In this document: positions 30,600-43,604 of the stretch, piece by piece
How positions within the stretch are numbered: position 1 is the stretch's first letter
Layout of the letters: the number at the start of each line of letters is the position of its first letter
DNA from: Adiantum capillus-veneris
Taxonomy: Eukaryota; Streptophyta; Polypodiopsida; Polypodiales; Pteridaceae
Assembly (NCBI GenBank): GCA_014529385.2
Contig: CM043959.1
Location: 10,194,809-10,258,808, forward strand
DNA: 64,000 nucleotides
Direction: 5' to 3'
Notes under the pieces: model-generated
Database searches by the model: none
The model's input: only the letters and a program-made list of their open reading frames with translations
Told to the model about the DNA's origin: nothing
Program-made: the position numbers and the translations under genes

Positions 30600-33500
30600 T
30601 ATTTCTTTGGATGAATATATACACTTTTTGGTGACCCTTACCACAAGTGGTGGACCTTAAGACCAATGGACTATAAGGACCTCCAAACAATACCTTGTAC
30701 ACTCAATCCTTCTTGGTATCTAGGTTGGACAAGTGGTGGACCTTGTTCAAATTCTCTAACCACTCTCTCTAACATGGTGACATAATTTAGGTGTGATAAA
30801 TTCATATCTATGCAAACTAATATCAGTTTAGGCTTGTTAATTTGAATTTGTTTGAATTTATGTACAATATAATGATTTGAGGTTTGCATATTTGAATTTA
30901 GGTGGTATAATGATATCTTTTTGTGATAAACTTGAATTTAAAATCAATTTTGCGTGGAATATTTTAAATTTAAGTAGTAAAATTTAAATTTTTATAAAAA
31001 AGTTTGAATTTTAAAATTTGGGCGGGATAGTTTAAAATTTAGGCGGGATATTTAAGATTTGGGAGGGATATTTTAAATTTAGGCGGGAAGGTTTTGAATT
31101 TATAGCGAGATCTCCCTTACATAAGAGAGTATAGGTTGGACAAGTGGTGGACCTTCAAGCTAGAGCATCCATGCTACTGGACATGATAGGTAGGGAATCT
31201 AGTTGAATATTGTATGTATAATATATATGTAATAGATCTAGCTTGGACAAGTGGTGGACCTTGGAATAAAACCCCATGTAAAACATATCATGCACATTCC
31301 AAGTGGTCAAAAAAAATATCATTTAGAATATAGCCTTATAGGTTGGACAAGTGGTGGACCTTAACACCCAGATATTCTTCATATAATGACATAGCGTGGA
31401 AAACTGGTGAATCTTGAGACCAAACCATGCTACTAGCGATAATAGCTTGGACAAGTGGTGGACCTTGAAAGTAAACCCCCCATCTACGAAATATCGTGGG
31501 TTTAAGGTATTTCGATGGAGCCTAGCATCTTGGAGACATCGTGCATCTTGCTTCTCTTCATGTTTCAATGGAGCCTATCTTGGACAAATGGTGGAGCATC
31601 CTTCTCTCCATGTTTCAATGGACCCTAGCTTGGACAAGTGGTGGACCTTTACTTCTCTCTATTATTCAATAGAGTTAGCTTGGACAAGTGGTGGACCTTG
31701 GAACCAAACCCCCATTTAAAACCTATCATGGTCACTCCAAGTGGTGAGAAAGAATAACCTTTAAGATATAGCCTTATAGGTTGGACAAGTGGTGGACCTT
31801 AACACCCTAATATTCTTAATATAATGACATAGAGTGAAAAAGTGGTGAATCTTGAGACAAAACCACTCGTGCTACTAGCACTAATAGCTTGGACAAGTGG
31901 TGGACCTTGAATGTAAACCCCCCATGTTTCAATAGAGTTAGCTTCGACAAATGGTGGAGCATCCTTCTCTCCATGTTTCAATGGACCCTAGCTTGGACAA
32001 GTGGTGGACCTTTGTTTCTCTCTATGTTTCAATAGAGTTAGCTTGGACAAGTGGTGGACCTTGGAACCAAACCCCCATGTAAAACCTATCATGGTCACTC
32101 TAAGTGGTAATAAAGAATAACCTTTAAGATGTAGCCTTATAGGTTGGACAAGTGGTGGACCTTAACACGCGCATATTCTTAATTTAATGACATAGAGTGG
32201 AAAAGTGGTGAATCTTGAGACCAAACCACTGAGGCTACTAGCAATAATAGCTTGGACAAGTGGTGGACCTTGAATGTAAACCCCTCATCTACGAAATATC
32301 GTGGGTTTAATGTATTTCAATGGAGCCTAGCATCTTGGAGACATGGTGCAGCTTGCTTCTCGTCATGTTTCAATGGATCCTATCTTGGACAAATGGTGGA
32401 GCATCCTTCTCTCCATGTTTCAATGGACCCTAGCTTGGACAAGTGGTGGACCTTTGTTTCTCTCTATGTTTCAATAGAGTTAGCTTGGACAAGTGGTGGA
32501 CCTTGGAACCAAACCCCCATGTAAAACCTATCATGGTCACTCCAAGTGGTAATAGAGAATAACCTTTAAGATGTATCCTTATAGGTTGGACAAGTGGTGG
32601 ACCTTAACACGCGCATATTCTTAATATAATGACATAGAGTGGAAAAGTGGTGAATCTTGAGACCAAACCACTCAGGCTACTAGCAATAATAGCTTGGACA
32701 AGTGGTGGACCTTGAATGTAAACCCCTCATCTATGACATATCGTGGGTTTAATGTTTTTCAATGGAGCTTAGCATCTTGGAGACATGGTGCACCTTGCTT
32801 CTCCTCATGTTTGAATGGAGCCTACCTTGGACAAATGGTGGAGCATCCTTCTCTCCATGTTTCAATGGACCCTAGCTTAGACAAGGGGTGGACCTTTGCT
32901 TCTCTCTATGTTTCAATAGAGTTAGCTTGGACAAGTGGTGGACCTTGGAACCAAACCCCCATGTAAAACCTATCATGGTCACTCCAAGTAGTAAGAAAGA
33001 ATAACCTTTAAGATGTAGCCTTATAGGTTGGACAAGTGGTGGACCTTAACACCCACATATTCTTAATAAAAGTGGTGAATCTTGAGACCAAACCACTCAC
33101 GCTACTAGCAATAATAGCTAGGGATAACCATTAAGATATAGTCTTTCAAGAGGTGAGAAAGAATAACCATTAAGATATAGTCTTATAGGTTGGACAAGTG
33201 GTGGACCTTAACACCCAAATATTCTTAATATAATGATAGAGAGTGGAAAAGTGGTGAATCTTGAGACCAAACCACTCATGCTACTAGCGATAATAGGTTG
33301 GACAAATTGTTGATCTTGAATGTAAACTCCCCATGTACAAAATAACGTGGGTTTAAGGTATTTCGATGGAGTCTAGAATCTTGGAGATATGGTGCAGCTT
33401 GCTTCTCTTCATGTTTCAATGGAGTCTATCTTGGACAAATGGTGGAGCATCCTTCTCTCCATGTTTCAATAGACCCTAGCTTAGACAAGTGGTGGACCTT

Positions 33501-36500
33501 TGCTTCTCTCTATGTTTGAATAGAGTTAGCTTGGACAAGTGGTGGACCTTGGAACCAACCCCCCATGTAAAACCTTTCATGGTCACTCCAAGTGGTCAGA
33601 AAGAATAACCATTAAGATATAGTCTTATAGGTTGGACAAGTGGTGGACCTTAATACCCAAATATTCTTAATATAATAACACAGAGTGAAAAAGTGGTGAA
33701 TCTTGAGACCAAACCCCTCATGCTACTAGCGTTAATAGGTTGGACAACTGGTGGACCTTGAATGTAAACCTTCCATGTTTCAATAGAGTTAGCTTCGACA
33801 AATGGTGGAGCATCCTTCTCTCCATGTTTCAATGGAGCCTAGCTTGGACAAGTGGTGGACCTTTTGCTTCTCTCTATGAGAAGAATAAAGTTAGCTTGGA
33901 TAAGTGGTGGACCTTGGAACTAAACCCCTATGTAAAACATATCATGGACATTTCAAGTGGTGAGAAAGAATACCCTTTAAGATATACGCTTATAGGTTGG
34001 ACAAGTGGTTGACCTTAACACCTAGATCTTCTTTATATAATGACATAGAGTGGAAAAGTGGTGAATCTTGAGACCAAACCACTCATGCTACTAGGGATAA
34101 TAGCTTGGAAAAGTGACTGACCTTGACGTTAAACCCCACATGTAAACAATATCGTGGGTTTAAGGTATTTCAATGGATCCTAGAATCTTGGAGACATGGT
34201 GCAACTTGCTTCTTTTCATGTTTCAATGAAGCCTATCTTCCACCAATGGGGGATCATCCTTCTCTAAATGTCTCAGTGGAGCCTAGCTTGGACAAGTGGT
34301 GGACCTTTGCTTCTCTCTATGTTTCCATAGAGTTAGCTTGGACAAGTGGTGGACCTTGAAACCAAACCCCCATGTAAAACATATCATGGTCATTCCAAGT
34401 GGTGAGAAATAATACCCTTTAAGATCTAGCCTTATAGGTTGGACAAGTGGTCGACCTTAGAACCTAGATCTTCATAATATAACGACATAGAGTGGAAAAG
34501 TGGTAAATCTTGAGACCCAACCACTAGTGCTACTAGGGATAATAGCTTGGAAAAGTGACTGACCTTAACGTTAAACCCCACATGTAAACAATATCGTGGG
34601 TTTAAGGTATTTCAATGGATCCTAGAATCTTGGAGACATGGTGCAGATTGCTTCCCTTCATGTTTCAATGGAGCCTATCTTGGACAAATGGTGGAGCATC
34701 CTTCTCTCCATGTTTCAATGGAGCCTAGCTTGGACACGTGGTGGACCTTTGCTTCTCTCTATGTTTCAATAGAGTTAGCTTGGACAAGTGGTGGGCCTTG
34801 GAACCAAACTCCCATGTAAAACCTATCTTGGTAACTCCAAGTGGTGAGAAAGAATAAAGTTTAAGATATGGCCTTATAGGTTGGACAAGTGGTGGACCTT
34901 AGCACCCATATATTCTTAATAGAATGACATAGAGTGGAAAAATGGTGAATCTTGAGACCAAACCACTCATGCTACTAGAGATAATAGGTTGGACAAGTGG
35001 TGGACCTTGAATGTAAACCCCCCATGTACAAAATATCATGGGTTTGAGGTATTTCAATGGAGCCTAGCATCTTGGAGACATGGTGTAGCTTGCTTCTCTT
35101 CATGTTTCAATGGAGTGTATCTTGGACAAATGGTGGAGCATCCTTCTCTCCATGTTTCAATGGACCCTAGCTTGGACAAGTGGTGGACCTTTGATTCTCT
35201 CTATGTTTCAATAGAGTTAGCTTGGACAAGTGGTGGACCTTGAAACAAAACCCCCATGTAAAACCTATGCTGGTCACTCCAAGTGGTGAGAAAGAATAAC
35301 CCTTAAGATATAGCCTTATAGGTTGGACAAGTGGTGGACCTTAACACCCAAATATTCTTAATATAATGACATAGAGTGAAAAAGTGGTGAATCTTGAGAC
35401 CAAACCACTCATGCTACTAGCGTTAATAGGTTGGACAAGTGGTGGACCTTGAATGTAAACCCCCCATGTTTCAATAGAGTTAGCTTCGACAAATGGTAGA
35501 GGATCCTTTTCTCCATGTTTCAATGGAGCCTAGCTTGGACAAGTGGTGGACCTTTGTTTCTCTCTATGTTTCAATAGAGTTAGCTTTGAGAGGTGGAGGA
35601 CCTTGGAGCCAAACCCCCATGTAAAACATATCATGGACATTTCAAGTGGTGAGAAAGAATACCCTTTAAGATATACCCTTATAGGTTGGACAAGTGGTCG
35701 ACCTTAACACCCAGATCTTCTTAACGTAATGACATAGAGTGGAAAAGTGGTGAATCTTCAGACCAAACCACTCATGCTACTAGAGATAATAGGTTGGACA
35801 AGTGGTGGACCTTGAATGTAAACTCCCCATGTACAAAATATCATGGGTTTAAGGTATTTCAATGGATCTTAGCATCTTGGAGACATGGTGCAGCTTGCTT
35901 CTCTTCATGTTTCAATGGAGCCTATCTTGGACAAATGGTGGAGCATCCTTCTCTCCATGTTTCAATGGACCCTAGCTTAGACAAGTGGTGGACCTTTGCT
36001 TCTCTCTATGTTTCAATAGAGTTAGCTTGGACAAGTGGTGGAACTTGGAACCAAACCCCCATGTAAAACCTATCATGGTCATTCCAAGTGGTGAGAAAGA
36101 ATACCCTTTAAGATATAGCCTTATAGGTTGGACAAGTGGTGGACCTTAACACCCAGATCTTCTTAATATAATGACATAGAGTAGAAAAGTGGTGAATCTT
36201 GACATCAAACCACTCATGCTACTAGTGATAATAGGTTGGACAAGTGGTGGACCTTGAATGTAAACCCCCCATGTACGAAATATCATGGGTTTAAGATATT
36301 TCAATGGAGCCTAGCATTTTGGAGACATGGTGCAGCTTGCTTCTCTTCATGTTTCAATCAAACCTGGCTTGGACAAATGGTGGAGCATCCTTCTCTCCAT
36401 GTTTCAATGGAGCCTAGCTTGGACAAGTGGTGGACCTTTGATTCTCTCTATGTTTCAATAGAGTTAGCTTGGACAAGTGGTGGACCTTGGAACCGTACCC

Positions 36501-37080
36501 CTATGTAAAACCCATCATGTGCATTCCAAGTGGTGGTAAATAATACCATTTAAGATATAGCCTTATAGGTTGGACAAGTGGTGGACCTTAACACCCAGAT
36601 CTTCTTAATATAATGACATAGAGTGGAAAAGTGGTGAATCTTGAGACCAAACCACTCATGCTACTAGGGATAATAGGTTGGACAAGTGGTGGACCTTGAA
36701 TTTAAACCCCACATATACAAAATATCATGGGTTTAAGGTATTTCAATGGAGCCTAGCATCTCAAAGACATGGTGCATCTTGTTTCTCTTCATGTTTCAAT
36801 GGAGCCTATTTTGGACAAATGGTGGAGCATTCTTCTCTCCATGTTTCAATGGACCCTAGATTGGACAAGTGGTGGACCTTTGCTTCTCTCTATGTTTCAA
36901 TATAGTTAGCCTATATTAGACAATTAGTAGACCTCCAATCTCTCCATGTTGTCTAGAGCTAAGCTTGGACAAGTGGTGGACCTTACTTCTCCCTTCCCTT
37001 AGTTTACTAGCTTAAATGATCACTATGTATACTTGCTTAGATCTAGCTTGAACAAGTGGTGGAACTTGTATTCACACAAA
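30600..37080 (+). repeat. Main minisatellite field with 442-bp higher-order unit
   Basis: Dozens of plus-orientation cores, mostly followed by a CTT (TTGGACAAGTGGTGGACCTT). From about 31120 the field has a composite unit in which cores are embedded in CATGTTTCAATGGA, GCATCCTTCTCTCC and AAACCCCCATGTAAAACCTA segments. Matching points at 32252 and 32694, and at 35794, 36236 and 36678, are 442 bp apart. The field fills the space between the divergent transposase-like and ParB-like genes and probably includes their 5' introns. Open frames of about 90 codons at 442-bp intervals are by-products of this periodicity. Confidence 0.92.
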
Positions 37081-37142
37081 CTTAATCCATTACAAAAAAG
37101 TATATGTTAAAATAACATTTGGTTTTTTTTGTTTCAGGAAAG

Positions 37143-40100
37143 ATGGCTCCAAAAAAACAGGTTGCAAGGGTTGCTGTCTCAGTTGACTATACTTGCAATG
37201 ATCTTAGGAAATGGTATTTGGACATACATGGTATAGAGGGTGCACAATTTCATAAGGTGCATCTATTTATTGCCAAAAAGGATAATGACAGCTTGTTTGA
37301 AGATGTTGGACAAGTTGTGGAAGCATCTGTCTTTGTAGTTGATAGTCATCCAGAGGTGGAATGCATTGACATTCTAGTTCCAATGAATCTAGAATTTCAA
37401 CTATCTCCAGGAGCATATGCATTGGAGCGCATGTCTAGAAACAAAGAAGAGACAATGTTTTCTCGAGGATGGAAGTTTGCAGAATCAAATCCAAATATCA
37501 CAGCAGATCAACTTCAAAGCTCCATCATTGCCACACTACAACGAAAAAAGGTGAAAGCTTCACGACCACCATCCACAAAGAAGCAAGCAAAAGTGCAGAA
37601 AGTAGAAGCTAAGCGAACTAGCTCCATTTTGGATGTAGACAAGGCATCTTTGGCATCCTCATCAACAGAGGGTTCAATGTCAAAGATGAGAATTGTGGAT
37701 CCAGATGTTTTAGAAGCTGAGGCCATGAAAGGACAAGAAAAAGATACAGGTGGAATGAATAAGTACATAAATTATTTTCCTTTCCAATATAGGGAATTTG
37801 ATATCCCTATTCAAAATTGTTGGCTTGCTCCTGATCACTATAATGCACGTATTATGGATAAAAAACACGCTGAAAGTGTGTTATTTGGATTTTCACGGAG
37901 TACGACCAAGCCTGCAGCATGTGCATATTTGATGCCTGTTCGAAATGCAAAATCAAAGAAGGGGACTCCTTTGGCAGTAGAAGAGGTAGAGGAGCAAAAA
38001 ATTAAAGATTATCATTATTGGATTCTTGATGGGCAGCATTCAATCTATGCTGCAAAAGTTTTGCTTCACAATGAACAAAACAACAAAGAGATCTTTGAAA
38101 GACTGATTAGCGTGTATAAATTTAGAAAGGCTCGCATTGTTGTGAATGCTCCTCCATTTGTTGCAACTGCTATATCTGCCATTGCAAATGAGGAGGCTCA
38201 GGCATTGTATGTCAAGCAACCTTACAGCCAAATATTGAGACATTTACGGAGTCAATGGATCTTCGCAGGACGACCACCAAAGGCAGCAAGTGGAATTGCA
38301 GAGGGACATGCATCTCGTGCCGGATGGGATGTAAGTTATTTTCTTTGTCTTTTTGATAGTGTTTAATTAACAAATCTTGCTCAATAGTTTAATTATTTCT
38401 CTATTTCTTTTCAGGGTTTTCTTCGATTGGCAAGAATGAGTGCAGCAGTAAGTTGGATTGCTAAACAGGCACACATGGTCACCTACTCTGATTTAGTTTA
38501 TGATTGCTGGATAGAAATCATTGAAAATCTAGAAGAGGAGAATAAGAAACCCCCAACAACTGTATTTAGATATCTTTGTGGCCTTGAGGAATCAGAGGTA
38601 AAGACTATTCAAGAAGAGATTAGAGATGAGAAGATTTTACTGTCAAAGAGTGCAAAGGATGGTGATGCAACTGACATGTATGATCGAATCAAGCAGTTGA
38701 AGCAAGACAAATTGATTCAAGATGCACTTCTTGAAGGCTTCAACAATTTGAATGAGTCTTCACCATGTAAAGACTGGGAGGAGGTGGTCAAAATGTATAA
38801 CATCAATGATGTTGTTTATAAAACAATTTTAATGCTATGCGAGGAATGGATCAGATCTAGTTTGACGCGTGGAACAAAGAAAATGGCTTTTCCAGATGGA
38901 GCAATAAAATACATGCAATGGGCAATTCACCTTCAAAAGGAGAAAACTGAGCCTAGAGATTTGCCATGGTCAATCTATGTGGTGAGCCTACAAATGGAAG
39001 GCAATCTCTACTTGATGCGCCACTTCAATAATAAAGTGCCTATTGGCTTATGTGTTTTAGATATGACAAAAAACGTTGGAGGCAATTTGAAGTGGAGTGA
39101 GGAGACATTTAACAATGCTTTGGATGGGATCTTGGCTATTGCTGGAGGGTCAACAGATCCTGGATTTGTCTTTCTTGCATTTGTGGATTTCACTAACTTC
39201 ACAAAATTGCAATGTGCCTTTCACGCCATGGGAGATAATTTGAGCTACCATTGTTGTGGTGCATTGCATCACTTTCCATCAGCTCCCTGCAAAGGAGCAA
39301 TTCAATTCCTAACAGTTATTGCCTTCTTGGGACAAGGCAATGCATTTGAAGACCTGAGAAGAAGATCAGAGGAACATCCCATGCCAATTGATTGTTCTCT
39401 TCTTCAAGTAGCAGATAACGATATGTCAGATTTGCAATATTTGGAGGCCAAAAAAAGAGCTTTGGTCAAGCACTACATTCGTACATATTGTTTTGAAGAC
39501 CGCAAGCTTGTTGATGTTTTTGGTGATGGCTCCTTGGTTGCACAAGAAGGAATACAACAGAAAAAAGAAGTCATCTGCTTAATTGATAGTGTGGAGGAGG
39601 CAAAAAGCATGGAGACCATGCTGCTAGACTTTGTTAAGTCTCATGAAGATATAGAAAAATGGGCTGGACTTCAACAATCCACTTCGCAATCAGGCGACAT
39701 TGTGCCTGTTACAGAGGAGTGCTCTCCACAAAGAGAAGAAGAACAACAACAACACCATCATCTGTCAATGGAGGACTTTTTGGAAATGGAGACACGTATG
39801 TTTTGAGTTTCTTGTGCATGTTAGTGTTTCTTGTTACTGATTTGATACTCTTAATGTTAGATTTTGCTTTATATAGTATTGATTGAGCTTGTATTTTTTA
39901 TCTCAAGCATTCAAGGTTTGAATGTAAATAGTAAATTACTTGAGTTTTTGAATGGTGGATCTGTAGACTAAAACTAAAACATTTAATACTCACAAAGACT
40001 TAATTACTTAAGAGCTTGAACTCAATAAGTTTTGGACCTTTTATCAATACCCCCTTGATATGATACATTAGATCGTAGCATGGTTAAATGGTGATGCTTC

Positions 40101-42948
40101 ATAAATTGAACCTAGCTTAGACAGGTGCTGGAGCCTAAATTTAAACTAACCTTGCTAGAAGGGAGCTTATGTTTGGACTTTGAGAGAAATAGCATAAGTA
40201 ATCAATTAGAGCATAGATTAGACATGTGGTGGTGGCCGGCCTTAGAGACCAAAATCTTAATGAGCTTGGAAAGGTATTTAAGTACTGCAATTTACTTAGT
40301 TTTAGTACTCATTAAATGCATAGCTTGACAAAAGGTGGACCTTACATGGATCCTAATTTCAAGAGGTGTGGTAGACCTTCAAAACAAGCTCATATAGCTT
40401 GGACATGTGGTAGACCTTGCATGAAGACTAGTTTAGACAAGTGTGGTACACCTTGTAACCAACACCCATTTGTTCTATTAGCTTGGACAAGTGGTGGACC
40501 TTGCTTTTATGTTTCAATGGAGCATATTTTGGACAGGTGGTAGACCTTGTTTCTCTCCATGCTTCAATGGAGAGAAACTTTAGCTTGGACAAGTGGTGGA
40601 CCTTGTTTTTATGTTTTAAAGGAGCATATTTCGGACAAGTGGTAGACATAGTTTCTCTCCATGGTTCAATGGAACCCACCTCAGACAAGTGAAGTACCTT
40701 GAAACCAAACCCCCATAATACAACCTACTAAATAGGTTGGAAAATTGGTAGGATATGAAACCATCCATGATAGAGCATAGTATAGGTGAAAACGTAGTGG
40801 TCCTTATATCAATTACCCATGCATAGCTTGGACAAGTGGTGGACCTTGATTCTCTCTATGTTTCAATGGATCCTATCTTGGACTAGAGATATATCTTACT
40901 TAGTTCCATGCTTCAATGGATTGTAGCTTGGATAAGGAGTGGAACTTCAAACAAAACTCCACAGCATAGCATATATTAACAATTCATGGGTTTTATAGAG
41001 ATTTTCCTGCCTATTTTGGAGAGTTGGTAAACCTTTATTCTCCATTCTTCAATGGATCTGAGGTTGGACAAGCGGAGCTGGAGAAGTGGTCAACCTTAAA
41101 ATGAAACCTCCCATGCTACAACCCATCATAGATCGTATATGTAGTGGACCTTGAAACTCTTTTATGTCCCTAGCTTAGAGAAGCATTGCACTCTTGATTA
41201 TCTCCATACATGAAGGCAAGGTTGGACAAGTGGTGGACCTTCAAACCAGAATCTCTATGCAATAATAGGCAAGTGGTGGAGCTTGTTTTCTCCTTGTTCC
41301 AATGGAGCCTAGCTTAGACAAACAATGGAGCTTGCTTCTCTCCATGTTTCAATGGATCCTAGCTTAGAAAAGTGGTGGAGCTTTGCTTCTCTCCATGTTC
41401 CAATGGACCATAGCTTAGACAAGTGGTAGACCTTGAAAAACACCCCTCGTATACAACATATTATGGGGTTTTCATGTTTCAATGGCTCCTAGCTTGGACA
41501 AATGGTAGAGCTTGCTTCTCTTTATGTTTCAATGGATCCAATCTTAGCCAAGGGGTGGACCTTGAAACAAGAATCCCCCCCCCCATGTACAACGTATTAT
41601 GGGTTTTGAAAGCACTGGGAGAAAATAATAGCTTTGATAAGTGGTGGACCTTGCTTCTCTCCATGCTTCAATGGAGCCGAGGTTGGACACATGTTGGAGA
41701 GAAGATGGTTGCCCATGAAATAAGACCATGCATGCTATAATCAATCATATGTTGTACACATGGTGGACCTTGCAATTGTTTTATATGCCTAACTTGGACA
41801 AGTGGAGGACCCTTGATTACCTCCAGATATCAACAACAAGCCAAGTTTGGACAAGTGTAGTACCACCAAACCAGAATCTATATGCTACAATAGAGTATAG
41901 GTAGGACACGCGATGAACCTTGATATCAAACCATCCATGCTACTAGAGATGATAGGTTTCACATGTGGTGGAACCTTGTATCAATGTTCTATGTGTAGTT
42001 TTTGACTAGTGATAGACCTTGAAACTAATCCCTCTAGGCTACAAGAAAAAAGAGATGGATGAGGAGGCCAGACTACTTTTGTTGCATCAATGCATCCCAT
42101 GTTACCACATATACTATAGGGTTCTTGGATAAGTGTTGGATCTTGTGTCAATGCTCCATGTCTAGCTTGGACAAGTGGTGGACCTTGGTTCTCTCTATGC
42201 TTCAAATGGGCAATAGATTGGAGACACAGTGGCCTTTTTTTTCCAATGATTTTATTTTTTGGAAACCTTGGAGGCACCATGTAAGAGGCACTCTAAGTCT
42301 TCCATACAATGGACCTATTGGACTATAAAATAATGATATCTTTCTTTGATATTGTCATTATTTTATGCATAATATTTTCTTCTTTTTGCAGACACAAAGG
42401 AGTTAAGTGATATAAAATCTAGATGTATTTCACACTATGATTGGCATGAAGATCCTTTTGGGACACCAACTTTTCCTATTCCCAAAGATGTAATTTTCCA
42501 TATTAACGGTGTGGATTTTGAAGTGCGACTTTCATGTATTGAAGGAGCTGGTTATGGGCTATTTGTGCATACTACCCTGGAAAGTGGTTTGACTATTCTA
42601 AACTATGGAGGGCATAAGTATAGATTTCAAGACTGGAAAAAGATATGCAAAATATTTCCAAGAGCTTATAAATATTCTCTTCTAGAGGATCCAAACATAG
42701 AAGAAGAGGAAGATCAATCATACATTATTGGTTGTGTAGAAGAAGGAAACGTGTCGGGCTATATAAATAGTTCTCACAGTACAAATGTCTGTCCCAACGT
42801 ACGCTATACATTTGATCCAAATTTGCCACCTTGGCATAAATGCACCTCTTCACACATCAAGTCAGAAGAATATGGCCATGTATGCATTGAGACTATTTGT
42901 CAAGTTGAAGCAGGAGAAGAGTTGTTTGCTGACTATAACTTTACTTGA
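37143..42948 (+). CDS. ParB-like / permuted DNA adenine methyltransferase-like / SET domain fusion
   Basis: Three coding exons, 37143-38330, 38415-39795 and 42392-42948, join in frame to about 1041 residues. Residues 1-215: unrecognised N-terminus and basic linker. About 225-330: ParB-like domain (LAPDHYNARIMDKKHAE, then ILDGQHSIYAAKVLL at about 294-308, a DGQHR-type motif). About 400-830: candidate beta-class N6-adenine methyltransferase, with DLPW (about 577) where DPPW/DPPY is expected, then GFVFLAFVDFTNFTKLQCAF, then LVDVFGDGS (about 762) as the FxGxG motif, in the permuted order of that class. Both motifs deviate, so activity is doubtful. 857-1041: SET domain with EGAGYGLFV, GYINSSHSTNVCPNV and GEELFADYNF. 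An acceptor (TTTGTTTCAG) just before the ATG implies a 5' non-coding exon. The likely role is DNA or histone marking around the element (inference). Confidence 0.8.
38331..38414 (+). other. Intron 1 of the ParB-SET gene (84 bp)
   Basis: GTAAGT...TTTTCAG, phase 0. It separates GWD from GFLRLARM. Removing it keeps one continuous frame across the ParB-like and methyltransferase-like regions. Confidence 0.9.
39796..42391 (+). other. Intron 2 of the ParB-SET gene (2.6 kb, minisatellite-filled)
   Basis: Donor GTATGT after codon-phase base C at 39795; acceptor TTCTTCTTTTTGCAG ending at 42391. The phase-1 join yields ETHTKELSD in frame and attaches the SET exon. If the intron is retained, translation stops after METRMF, leaving a protein without SET, so alternative processing could switch SET on or off. 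Confidence 0.82.
40080..42330 (+). repeat. Minisatellite copies inside intron 2
   Basis: More diverged plus-orientation cores (for example TTGGACAAGTGGTGGACCTT at about 40482 and 40585), mixed with CTCTCCATGTTTCAATGGA segments of the same composite unit as the main field. Confidence 0.9.
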
Positions 42949-43590
42949 CATTGTAAAGTATTGTACATGGATGGAAATCTCAAGTACATGCATCATTTTC
43001 ATTTTTCATGGATGAAATCTCAAGTGAATATAACATTTGATTATTGTTTAGTTTATGCTCAACGAGAATCTAGAGTGCTCTTATGCTTTGTGTGTTGTCT
43101 AACATATTTGACTACCTTGGCCATAGAATCTTGATTCTACTCTAGATTTGTGATAAATCTTACCAAAATTTAATCAATGTCTAGGTTGGACAAGTGGTGG
43201 GGCTTCAAACATTACTGTCTTAAACAAGTGGAGTTATCTTACTTGAATAAGTGGTGGCCTTTGAATCCAAATCTAAGCCAAATCTCTAATTATTTTCTTG
43301 TAGTCTAGGTTGGACATTTGGTGGACCTTGTATCCATGTTTCCTCAACAAGGGTGGCTTTTAGTTTTCACTTTAAGTACTCATCTTTAATAAAGTGTAGG
43401 ATGGAAAATGTTGAGTTAGTAGATTGTATTTTAGACAAGTGGTGTTTGGTGTACGAATGCTGAAAATGGTTGCAAGGATTCTAACAACGACTTTACCTTA
43501 AATAAATTTCTTACTAGGAGTTCTACATATAAATATGGTGAATAAAATTCTAGTGGTTTTGAGATACCATTTGTGTGTGTGTTTTCTTAG
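42949..43590 (+). other. Spacer between SET exon and phosphatase-like gene
   Basis: No gene. A few degenerate minisatellite cores occur (43187-43450). The stretch ends in a splice acceptor TGTGTGTTTTCTTAG at 43590, so the next gene probably has an upstream exon somewhere here or further left. Confidence 0.6.
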
Positions 43591-43604
43591 ATTCACAAAC
43601 TGGG

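Noticed and set aside
31414-36905. A tandem family of small proteins of about 90 aa (MDKWWTLNVN type) at 442-bp spacing
   Set aside because: The residues DKWWT are just the translated minisatellite core; the frames follow repeat periodicity and appear on both strands.
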